In this document: one piece after another, positions 17,096 to 24,629 of the stretch
How the letters are laid out: each line of letters starts with the position of its first letter
How positions within the stretch are numbered: position 1 is the first letter of the stretch
Origin: Methanocaldococcus sp.
GTDB lineage: Archaea; AGJL01; Methanococci; Methanococcales; Methanocaldococcaceae
Direction: 5' to 3'
Assembly: GCA_027068365.1 (NCBI GenBank)
Contig: JAMOTQ010000064.1
Coordinates: 1-41,685, forward strand
Length of the DNA stretch: 41,685 nt
The notes under the pieces: generated by a model
The model's input: the letters and a program-made list of their open reading frames with translations, nothing else
Told to the model about the DNA's origin: nothing
Database searches by the model: none
Made by a program: the position numbers and the translations under genes

Positions 17096-18175
17096 TTATT
17101 GCTTCTTTTGAGCCATTATTTCACATTTTGTTTTGTCCTCTTCTTCAATTACTTTGTATTTCTCTAAGACCTTTAAAGCTGTTGGTAAGATATCTGATAA
17201 AGGACCAAAGCACATACTATCAGCAGTTCCTAACAATGCGGCAGGGTCTAATGCCTCCTCCATGTTAGCAATTCCCTTCTCCTTCATTAAATTGTGTATC
17301 TGAGTTAATGCCTCATCAGCCATCATCTGAGCGAAGTCAGCTGGAGCTCCTAAGATTTTTGTAACTGCATCTCTGTAAGCCAATAAACCAGCATAAACTG
17401 TTGCTGTAACTGCTGAACACATATCACAGACAGGACCAATCAAGTTAGCTGGCATTTTAAATGCTTTACCTCTTGCAATCTTAGCGATTTCATACAATTT
17501 GTTAACGGCTTCTTCACTTGCATAACCCTCAGCGATATAAACCTGTCCTTTCATCTCTGGAACACATCCTGGGTGATAGGAAGTTATATTTAAATCATCT
17601 CTTCCTAAGTCCTTGAAGATTTTAGCAAATTTGGTCGTTGGAATTGTGCATGCGTGGGTTACAATAGCTCCTTCTGGAATTGCGTCTGCAAATTTCTTAA
17701 TAATGTCTGGCTGTTTGTTTCCTTTTGGTAGCCAGGTAATTACAATATCAGCATCTGCAACCGCTTCTTTATCATCGGCAGTAACTTTTAAACCAACATC
17801 CTCTGGATGAACAAAGTGTATATTTGCTTTTGGTGGTTTTGGCAACTCTTTTGCTTTTGCCTTAACAACTTCTCTAATTTTTGGCATTATACTCTCTGGA
17901 TTTCCACTTAAATGAGCTTCCATAACTTCCTTTGGGTCAAATTCATCAATAATAACCAATCCTGGATTTTCAGCAAAACATGGGTCTGAAACAATAACTT
18001 CTTTAACATCAGGAACTAAGTGTAAAAGCTCTGCTCCCATTGTAATTGTTGAGTGTGTTAAAGCAATTTCTGGTTTTCCAACTTCCTTAGCAACTTCACA
18101 AGCTCTCATAAAATTGGTTATACCTGCTGCTGCGTGTGTCCTGTAACATCCTGCTCCTAAGATTGCTATCTTCAT
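17096..18175 (-). CDS. hmd: H2-forming methylene-tetrahydromethanopterin dehydrogenase ([Fe]-hydrogenase)
   Basis: 359 residues. The enzyme reversibly moves a hydride from H2 to methenyl-H4MPT, a step in CO2 reduction to methane, using a single iron bound to a guanylylpyridinol cofactor. Key residues are present at the known positions: His14 in CYRTHAAAG and Cys176 in THACTIPTT, the protein ligand of the iron. The N-terminus IAILGAGCYRTHA is the Rossmann-type cofactor domain, and the C-terminal half is the helical dimer domain. AAAGGTGAGAGG before the ATG is one of the strongest ribosome sites in the window, fitting high expression. hcgA and hcgG follow on the same strand. Confidence 0.99.
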   Translation of the reverse strand: MKIAILGAGCYRTHAAAGITNFMRACEVAKEVGKPEIALTHSTITMGAELLHLVPDVKEVIVSDPCFAENPGLVIIDEFDPKEVMEAHLSGNPESIMPKIREVVKAKAKELPKPPKANIHFVHPEDVGLKVTADDKEAVADADIVITWLPKGNKQPDIIKKFADAIPEGAIVTHACTIPTTKFAKIFKDLGRDDLNITSYHPGCVPEMKGQVYIAEGYASEEAVNKLYEIAKIARGKAFKMPANLIGPVCDMCSAVTATVYAGLLAYRDAVTKILGAPADFAQMMADEALTQIHNLMKEKGIANMEEALDPAALLGTADSMCFGPLSDILPTALKVLEKYKVIEEEDKTKCEIMAQKKQ

Positions 18176-18234
18176 CCTCTCACCTTTTGTTAATATTGTT
18201 AATAATTTTGGTAATATTATTTTGCTTAGTTGGT

Positions 18235-18245
18235 AATATATAAAA
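18235..18245 (-). promoter_or_regulatory. Candidate hmd TATA box in the 442-bp hmd/dehydratase gap
   Basis: On the minus strand TTTTATATATT lies about 60-70 bp before the hmd ATG, leaving a leader of roughly 35-40 bases. The gap 18176-18617 is otherwise AT-rich and has no gene. The one other clear structure is the palindrome at 18572-18594 near its right end. Confidence 0.45.
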
Positions 18246-18571
18246 TTATCTATTTGAATCAGAGTAGTGAATAGTTATAAATAAGTATTATCTATGGTAT
18301 TATATACTTTAATAGCAAATAATAAAAATTGAAAATAATAAATGGAAGGGAATTAAAAAATCTTATAAAATTTCCTTTTTTAAGTAAATATAAAATATTA
18401 CATCTTTTCTTAGTATATTTAATACAATAATAACAAGGCAACTATATTATTTAATATTATTAATTTTTCTAATAATTACTAAGATATTAGAAATTTTGAA
18501 GATAAAATTTTTATTATTTAAAATGCACTCTTTTAATGAGTTTTTAATAAAATAATCCAGACCTATTATCA

Positions 18572-18594
18572 AGTTATTAGAAAATCTAATAACT
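18572..18594. promoter_or_regulatory. Palindrome TATTAGA-n3-TCTAATA upstream of the dehydratase-like gene
   Basis: A perfect inverted repeat with 10-base arms, AGTTATTAGA and TCTAATAACT, and an AAA loop, ends 26 bases before the gene's start. Half-sites (ATATTAGA) occur at about 18482 and 18601. The same 17-bp core recurs at 19761-19779. Position at the probable transcription start suggests an operator. Confidence 0.5.
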
Positions 18595-18620
18595 AATGAT
18601 ATATTAGATTTGGTGATATG

Positions 18621-19739
18621 ATGCAATTAAAGGCAATTGAAAAATTAATGCAAAAATTTGCCAATAGAAAAGAACAACTATATAAGCAGAAAGAAGAAGG
18701 AAGAAAAGTTTTTGGAATGTTCTGTGCCTATGTTCCAATAGAAATAATTTTAGCAGCAAATGCAATTCCTGTTAGTTTATGTGGAGGTAAAAATGATACA
18801 ATCCCAATAGCAGAAGAGGATTTGCCAAGAAACCTTTGCCCTTTAATAAAATCATCCTATGGATTTAAAAAAGCAAAGTCATGCCCTTACTTTGAGGCAT
18901 CAGATATTGTTATTGGAGAAACAACATGTGAGGGAAAGAAAAAGATGTTTGAATTGATGGAAAGATTAGTGCCAATGTATATAATGCATCTCCCTCATAT
19001 GAAAGATGAAGATTCTTTAAAAATCTGGATTAAAGAAGTTGAAAAATTAAAAGAATTAGTTGAGAAAGAAACAGGTAATAAGATAACCGAAGAGAAATTA
19101 AGAGAATCAGTAGATAAAGTAAATAAAGTTAGAGAGCTGTTTTATAAACTTTATGAGCTAAGAAAAAATAAGCCAGTTCCAATTAAAGGATTAGATGTCT
19201 TAAAAATATTCCAGTTTGCTTATTTATTGGATATTGATGACACAATAGAAGTTTTAGAAGATTTAATTAAGGAGTTGGAAGATAGAGTTAAAAAAGGAGA
19301 AGGTTATAAAGGTAAAAGAATTTTAATAACAGGCTGTCCTATGGTTGCTGGAAACAATAAAATTGTTGAACTTATTGAAGAAGTTGGAGGGATTGTTGTT
19401 GGTGAAGAAAGCTGTACTGGAACAAGATTCTTTGAGAACTATGTTGAAGGTTACAATATAGAGGATATAGCAAAAAGATACTTCAAAATTCCTTGTGCTT
19501 GTAGGTTTAAGAATGATGAGAGAATAGAGAACATAAAAAGGTTGGTTAAAGAGTTAGATGTTGATGGGGTTGTTTATTATACGTTACAATGCTGTCATAC
19601 GTTCAATATTGAAGGAGCTAAAGTAGAGGAAGCATTAAAAGAGGAAGGAATCCCAATTATAAGAATTGAGACAGATTATTCTGAAAGTGATAGAGAGCAA
19701 TTAAAAACAAGATTAGAGGCGTTTATTGAGATGATTTAA
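18621..19739 (+). CDS. 2-hydroxyacyl-CoA dehydratase / double-cubane-cluster-protein family reductase
   Basis: 372 residues from ATG 18621 (GGTGA four bases upstream; the adjacent ATG 18618 is possible). It belongs to the HgdB/BCR/double-cubane superfamily: [19 protein letters not shown] near the N-terminus, then [46 protein letters not shown] and QCCHTF. Members hold iron-sulfur clusters and receive low-potential electrons from an ATP-hydrolysing activator, here encoded at 20317. There is only one dehydratase-like subunit and no CoA-transferase nearby. This fits the double-cubane cluster proteins, which reduce small molecules, better than a true amino-acid-fermenting dehydratase. The substrate is unknown. 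Confidence 0.88.
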   Translation: MQLKAIEKLMQKFANRKEQLYKQKEEGRKVFGMFCAYVPIEIILAANAIPVSLCGGKNDTIPIAEEDLPRNLCPLIKSSYGFKKAKSCPYFEASDIVIGETTCEGKKKMFELMERLVPMYIMHLPHMKDEDSLKIWIKEVEKLKELVEKETGNKITEEKLRESVDKVNKVRELFYKLYELRKNKPVPIKGLDVLKIFQFAYLLDIDDTIEVLEDLIKELEDRVKKGEGYKGKRILITGCPMVAGNNKIVELIEEVGGIVVGEESCTGTRFFENYVEGYNIEDIAKRYFKIPCACRFKNDERIENIKRLVKELDVDGVVYYTLQCCHTFNIEGAKVEEALKEEGIPIIRIETDYSESDREQLKTRLEAFIEMI

Positions 19740-19760
19740 ATTCTTTCTTTTTACTTTTAG

Positions 19761-19779
19761 ATATTAGATTTTCTAATAT
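19761..19779. promoter_or_regulatory. Second palindrome TATTAGA-n3-TCTAATA, before a TATA box
   Basis: ATATTAGA-TTT-TCTAATAT is a perfect inverted repeat with the same half-site as 18572-18594. A TATA-like CTTTATATAT follows within about 6 bases (around 19785), ahead of the broken gene and activator. Two copies flanking one gene in promoter positions suggest a shared regulator. Confidence 0.5.
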
Positions 19780-19824
19780 ATACCTTTATATATTTTAATT
19801 ACATTAGCTCATTTTTATGAGAGT

Positions 19825-20312
19825 ATGATAAAGGCATCTGCATGCGTTCCAAGGAGGAGTTTATTTTTAACAATAAGTTAATGAATTGGGGATTTCATTA
19901 CAACACAAAGATAGTAAAAGACAATAACATTATGGCTATCATGCTCCAATTTTAGATTTGAATAAAAAGGAGAGCATTATTATTCTAAAAAATATTATTG
20001 ATGGGATTAGAGGAAGAGATTGTCTAACAATCCACTTACACAACGGAAAACATAGAGATATTAATAAAGAGCTATTAATTGAAAATTTATCAATTGTTAA
20101 CGAGTTTGCAGAAAAAGAACTTTGCAGAGAACTTTTAAATCCAGTAACTAAGTATCTACGTGAGTATAAGAATTATGATTTTAAATTTATCTTAATTGGG
20201 ATAGGAAACTCTCCAATAGGTTGAAAAATTAAATATTAACATTAAAGCGATAGAATATCCAAAAAACGAAGAAGATTATGGAGCATTTATAAATATTGTA
20301 AAATTAAGGTGA
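19825..20312 (+). pseudogene. Broken gene between the dehydratase-like protein and its activator
   Basis: The coding sequence can be followed only by changing frame several times. It starts MIKASACVP (ATG 19825), continues EEFIFNNKLMNWGFHYNTK in another frame, then YGYHAPILDLNKKESIIIL, which stays open to about 20222, and finally VEKLNINIKAIEYPKNEED, ending at TGA 20310-20312, four bases before the activator gene. At least three frameshifts are needed, and the whole would be about 160 residues. I do not recognise the family. Either it is a recent pseudogene or the sequence has errors here. Confidence 0.65.
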
Positions 20313-20316
20313 TGGA

Positions 20317-21048
20317 ATGATTTTAGGGATAGATGTTGGCTCTACAACCACAAAAATGGTTCTAATGGAAAATAACAGAGTGGTTTGGTATAAAGTTGAA
20401 GATATTGGGGTTGTTATTGAAGAAGATATTTTATTAAAAATGGTTAAAGATCTTGAAGATAAATATTCAATAGATAAAATTATAGCAACTGGATATGGAA
20501 GGCATAAGATTAGCTTTGCAGATAGAGTTGTTCCAGAAGTTATTGCCTTAGGAAAGGGGGCTAATTATTTCTTTAACGATGCAGATGGAGTTGTAGATAT
20601 CGGAGGGCAGGACACAAAGGTCTTAAAGATTGATAAAGAGGGGAGGGTTATTGATTTTATCCTATCAGATAAATGTGCCGCGGGAACTGGGAAGTTCTTA
20701 GAAAAGGCATTGGATATCTTAAAAATTAATAAAAATGAAGTAGATAAATATAAATCAGATAATATTGCAAAAATATCATCAATGTGTGCTGTTTTTGCTG
20801 AAAGTGAGATAATAAGTTTATTATCTAAAAAAATTCCAAAAGAAGAAATTTTGATGGGTGTTTATGATAGTATAATAAATAGGGTTATTCCAATGGTGAA
20901 TAAGCTTAAAACACAAAATATAGTGTTTAGTGGTGGAGTTGCTAAAAATAAAGTTTTAGTAGAAATGTTCAAGAAAAAACTAAATAAAAAACTTTTAATT
21001 CCAGAAGAACCGCAAATCGTTTGTTGTGTTGGAGCTATATTGGTATAG
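20317..21048 (+). CDS. ATP-dependent activator of 2-hydroxyacyl-CoA dehydratase / double-cubane reductase (HgdC-like)
   Basis: 243 residues of the ASKHA ATPase fold: phosphate-1 loop GIDVGSTTTKMV at 4-15, phosphate-2 VVDIGGQDTK at 92-101, and adenosine motif NIVFSGGVAKN near the C-terminus. Cys120 (SDKCAAGTGKFLE) and Cys157 (SSMCAVFAESE) are the two ligands that each subunit gives to the [4Fe-4S] cluster shared across the homodimer. The protein hydrolyses ATP to push single electrons into the partner reductase. GGTGATGGA precedes the ATG. The partner gene lies 0.6 kb upstream on the same strand. Confidence 0.95.
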   Translation: MILGIDVGSTTTKMVLMENNRVVWYKVEDIGVVIEEDILLKMVKDLEDKYSIDKIIATGYGRHKISFADRVVPEVIALGKGANYFFNDADGVVDIGGQDTKVLKIDKEGRVIDFILSDKCAAGTGKFLEKALDILKINKNEVDKYKSDNIAKISSMCAVFAESEIISLLSKKIPKEEILMGVYDSIINRVIPMVNKLKTQNIVFSGGVAKNKVLVEMFKKKLNKKLLIPEEPQIVCCVGAILV

Positions 21049-21074
21049 CAAAATTAAATGCTAATATAAAAATC

Positions 21075-21635
21075 TTAATCCATAATTGCAATGCATCTAA
21101 TTGGTGAAGCGTCAATATCATAAATCTTTAATGGCAATCCTAAAAAATAAAACTCCTTATTAATCAAATCTTTTAAATTTTCATTCAAATTTTCAATAAT
21201 TAAAATATTATTGGATAAAAGCTTTTTATGCTCCTCATAGTTTCCAATCGTGCATGCATCTACTCCAACACATTTTATCTTGCTTTTTATAATCTTATCA
21301 ACTGATATCTTTGGATATCTATTAAAATATTCTTTTTTACACCAATATTTAGAGAATCCCGTATAAATTAGTAATATATCACAAACAGGCAACTCATCAT
21401 TTTCAAAATCATCCAAAGTTATACAACAACATTTTCCTTTAATTATTCCATCCTCAAATGAAATTTTATTTTCTAATCCAACATGTTTTGGGTAATCTAT
21501 GTGGGTTGAGAGATGAGAACCCATGGTTATTTGTGATATTATAAAGTTATCCACTCTTTTTTCAATAATTTTCAGCTCAGGGTCTCCTGGATATGGAAAG
21601 TTAATTAATGGCTGAGTCAAATCAACGATTTTCAC
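21075..21635 (-). CDS. Cyclase / kynurenine formamidase-like metal hydrolase
   Basis: 186 residues. The family metal-binding motif HxxTHxDxPxH is present as GSHLSTHIDYPKH (about 38-50), with the typical opening IVDLTQPLINFPYPGDPE and the later GVDACTIGNYEEH. Members hydrolyse amides or cyclic compounds using zinc or manganese. The start is GTG 21635, preceded by GGGTGAGA. It faces the activator gene convergently (27 bp apart). Its neighbour beyond the start is gar1 on the opposite strand, sharing a 140-bp divergent promoter region. Substrate unknown. Confidence 0.82.
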   Translation of the reverse strand: MKIVDLTQPLINFPYPGDPELKIIEKRVDNFIISQITMGSHLSTHIDYPKHVGLENKISFEDGIIKGKCCCITLDDFENDELPVCDILLIYTGFSKYWCKKEYFNRYPKISVDKIIKSKIKCVGVDACTIGNYEEHKKLLSNNILIIENLNENLKDLINKEFYFLGLPLKIYDIDASPIRCIAIMD

Positions 21636-21776
21636 ACTCTCACCCGTAATTTTACATATATAAATATATAATCATTAAATATAAATACCTCCTCAAACTA
21701 CATATATATAAAGTTTTCGAAAGTTATATATAGTAGTTATTAATAAAGATAAATCAGCATATATAGAGGGAGCAAT

Positions 21777-22022
21777 TTGAAAGTGAAAATACTACATAAA
21801 ACGCCAAAGGGTTTCTTGATAGCAAGAGGAAAGAGAGAGATAAAGATTGGTTCAATAGTTATTTTTAATAATAGGAAAATTGGTAAGGTCGTGGATATTT
21901 TTGGACCGGTTGCTAAGCCGTATATAAAAATACTCCCTACTGATAAAAATATAGAAATTTCTGGAACTGCATATATAAAAAACGATAAATCTAAATATAG
22001 AAATTCTAAGAGAAAAAGTTAA
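21777..22022 (+). CDS. gar1: Gar1-like H/ACA ribonucleoprotein subunit
   Basis: 81 residues forming a small beta barrel: [19 protein letters not shown], then the characteristic [17 protein letters not shown] and a basic tail KYRNSKRKS. Gar1 binds the Cbf5 pseudouridine synthase in H/ACA guide RNPs that modify rRNA. The start is TTG 21777 with GAGGG six bases upstream; a GTG two codons later is possible. TATA-like sequences at about 21698-21708 and 21724-21732 precede it. The tfb gene starts 20 bp after its stop, the usual archaeal gar1-tfb pairing. Confidence 0.92.
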   Translation: MKVKILHKTPKGFLIARGKREIKIGSIVIFNNRKIGKVVDIFGPVAKPYIKILPTDKNIEISGTAYIKNDKSKYRNSKRKS

Positions 22023-22042
22023 AAAACTCTTCGGTGTGGCTT

Positions 22043-24478
22043 ATGGAAGTTCTTAAAACTAAAGAAAATGAAAAAATTAAAGAAAAGAAAATTATAACAA
22101 AATCTGAAAAAAAAGAAGATAATGTTAAGGAAGAAGAAATTGTCTGTCCAATCTGCGGTAGTAAAGAAGTTGTTAAAGACTATGAAAGGGCTGAAATTGT
22201 TTGTGCAAAATGTGGATGTGTTATTAAAGAAAAATTATTTGATATTGGACCAGAATGGAGAGCATTTGACCATGAACAAAAGATTAAGAGATGTAGAGTT
22301 GGAGCTCCTATGACATATAGTGTTGATTACAATGAACCAATAATCATTAGAGAACATGGAGAAATAAAGGTTGTTAAAATCGGAGAACTTATAGATAAGG
22401 TTATTGAAAACTCAGAAAATGTTAGAAGAGAAGGCATCTTAGAGATAGCAAAGTGTAAGGATATTGAAGTCATTGCCTTTGATAGCAATTACAAATTCAA
22501 ATTCATGCCTGTTTCAGAGGTTTCAAGGCATCCAGTTAGTGAGATGTTTGAAATAGTTGTTGAAGGAAATAAGAAGGTTAGAGTTACTGGAAGTCATAGC
22601 GTCTTTACCATAAAAAATAATAAAGTAGTTCCAATAAGAGTTGATGAGTTAAAAGTTGGAGATATATTAGTTTTAGCAAAAGAACTACCTAATATTGAAG
22701 AAGAAATTGAAATTAACTTAATTGATGTTGTAAAAGATTTAAGGAATATTTATGTCCAATTTGACTACCCATTCAAGAATAAAGATTGGAGAAGAAGAAA
22801 ATCTGCCCCATTGAAATATATTTTAAATAACAACATCCCAATTCCAGACAATGCCACAATTAGATGTAGAAGTGGTAAAGCCCTTCCAGTAAAAATAAAG
22901 GTAGACGAAAGATTCGCTAAAATATTAGGATATTTCATTGCTGAGGGACATTATGATGAAAGAAAAATTGTCTTCTCCTTTGGTTCTCATGAAAAAGAAT
23001 ACATAAAGGAAGTTGTTGATTACTTCAAGTCATTAAACTTAAATCCAATAGTTTATGACAAAGGTTCAAGCGTCCAAATTGAAATAAACAGTAAAATATT
23101 GGTTGAGTTGTTCAAAAAGCTAAATATAAAAAGTGGAGCTAAGAATAAGAGAGTTCCTCCAATTGTATTCAAATTCCCAGCAAACTTAAAGAAAGCGTTC
23201 CTCATTGGATACTTCAATGGAGACGGTAACTTATATATAAACAAAAAGTATTCAACAGTCCAATTAAAGGCAGTTTCTGCATCAAAAGAACTTATTGAAG
23301 ATTTAGCATTCTTATTATTGCAGTTAGGAATTAATGCAAACTATGGAGAGGAATTTATTAAAGGGCATGTAATTGAAAAAACTGGACAGCATGTTAAAGA
23401 TAGTCATTCCTATACATTAACAATAACAAATCCAAAAGACATTGAAAAATTGGGATACATAAACAACTATCAGAAAGAAAACAAAAAGCCGCCAATTTCT
23501 GAGTTAATCCCAGCTCCTTATGAGTATAAAAAAGAGTGGAAATGTAGAGATAGGGATAAAATAGGAAAAGACCTTGCATTAAAGATTGCCAAAAAATACA
23601 ATGATAAAAAACTCGAAAAACTTATTAACTCTGATTTTATATTCTTAAAAATCAAAGAGATTAATAAAGTAGAGCCAACTAATGGATATGCCTACGATTT
23701 AACAGTTCCAAATGCTGAAAACTTCGTTGCTGGATTTGGTGGATTTGTATTACACAACACTATCCACGATAAAGGTCTATCAACAGTTATTGATTGGAGA
23801 AATAAAGACAGTTATGGAAAGGATTTATCTGCAAATAAAAGGGCTCAACTTTATAGGTTAAGAAAATGGCAGAGGAGAATTAGAGTCAGTGACGCTGCTG
23901 AAAGAAACTTAGCATTTGCATTGTCAGAATTAGATAGAATTACGTCAAAGCTTGGCTTACCAAGACATGTTAGGGAGAACGCAGCTATAATTTACAGAAA
24001 TGCTGTTGAGAAAGGATTAATAAGAGGTAGAAGTATTGAAGGAGTTGTTGCAGCTGCTATTTATGCTGCTTGTAGAAGATGTAGAGTCCCAAGGACATTA
24101 GATGAGATTGCTGAGGCATCAAGAGTAGACAGAAAAGAAATTGGTAGAACTTACAGATTTTTAGCAAGAGAATTAAATATAAAATTAACACCAACAAACC
24201 CAATTGATTATGTGCCAAGATTTGCCTCAGAACTTGGATTACCTGGAGAGGTTGAATCCAAAGCAATACAGATATTACAACAGGCGGCTGAAAAGGGACT
24301 AACAAGTGGTAGAGGTCCTACTGGGGTAGCTGCCGCAGCAATATATATAGCAAGTGTTCTCCTTGGATGTAGAAGAACACAGAGGGAAGTTGCTGAAGTT
24401 GCCGGTGTGACAGAGGTAACCATAAGAAATAGATATAAAGAACTGACGGAACACTTAGATATTGATGTAACTTTATAA
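22043..24478 (+). CDS. tfb: Transcription initiation factor B (TFB) with intein
   Basis: 811 codons, of which about 331 are host protein. The N-terminal zinc ribbon has Cys35, Cys38, Cys54 and Cys57. It is followed by the B-reader region around [22 protein letters not shown], which the intein interrupts before [13 protein letters not shown]. The C-terminal core carries the two cyclin-fold repeats (from about [14 protein letters not shown] and from [12 protein letters not shown]), each with VAAAAIYAA or [10 protein letters not shown] helices. TFB bridges TBP-DNA and RNA polymerase. ATG 22043 is preceded by GGTGTGGCTT; a GTG three codons upstream opens the same frame. Splicing is required for a functional factor. 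Confidence 0.98.
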   Translation: MEVLKTKENEKIKEKKIITKSEKKEDNVKEEEIVCPICGSKEVVKDYERAEIVCAKCGCVIKEKLFDIGPEWRAFDHEQKIKRCRVGAPMTYSVDYNEPIIIREHGEIKVVKIGELIDKVIENSENVRREGILEIAKCKDIEVIAFDSNYKFKFMPVSEVSRHPVSEMFEIVVEGNKKVRVTGSHSVFTIKNNKVVPIRVDELKVGDILVLAKELPNIEEEIEINLIDVVKDLRNIYVQFDYPFKNKDWRRRKSAPLKYILNNNIPIPDNATIRCRSGKALPVKIKVDERFAKILGYFIAEGHYDERKIVFSFGSHEKEYIKEVVDYFKSLNLNPIVYDKGSSVQIEINSKILVELFKKLNIKSGAKNKRVPPIVFKFPANLKKAFLIGYFNGDGNLYINKKYSTVQLKAVSASKELIEDLAFLLLQLGINANYGEEFIKGHVIEKTGQHVKDSHSYTLTITNPKDIEKLGYINNYQKENKKPPISELIPAPYEYKKEWKCRDRDKIGKDLALKIAKKYNDKKLEKLINSDFIFLKIKEINKVEPTNGYAYDLTVPNAENFVAGFGGFVLHNTIHDKGLSTVIDWRNKDSYGKDLSANKRAQLYRLRKWQRRIRVSDAAERNLAFALSELDRITSKLGLPRHVRENAAIIYRNAVEKGLIRGRSIEGVVAAAIYAACRRCRVPRTLDEIAEASRVDRKEIGRTYRFLARELNIKLTPTNPIDYVPRFASELGLPGEVESKAIQILQQAAEKGLTSGRGPTGVAAAAIYIASVLLGCRRTQREVAEVAGVTEVTIRNRYKELTEHLDIDVTL
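22319..23758 (+). mobile_element. TFB intein, 480 residues, with LAGLIDADG homing endonuclease
   Basis: The intein runs from Ser1 (TY|SVDYNEP) to Asn480, preceded by His479 and followed by Thr (LHN|T). Block B has T90-x-x-H93 ([10 protein letters not shown]), and the C-terminal block starts [17 protein letters not shown]. Two endonuclease motifs are intact: ILGYFIAEG at 202-210 and LIGYFNGDG at 295-303, with acidic residues Glu209 and Asp302. The insertion site matches that of the M. jannaschii TFB intein, which I recall as about 335 residues with a degraded second motif. This copy may still be able to home. Confidence 0.95.
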
Positions 24479-24629
24479 TTGTTATGTATAATTGAACTTA
24501 TATGAACTTATATATAGCTGTTTAACTAATAATTATTTTTTATAGTTTATAATTTATTTTTACCAATTGTATTTAGCTAATTTTTTTAACTCTAAACTTC
24601 TACTCTAAAAATTTTTTATGGTGATGCAT

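Noticed and set aside
24057-24423. Minus-strand open frames opposite the TFB core
   Set aside because: They lie antisense to conserved cyclin-fold repeats and are composed of shadow-type residues.
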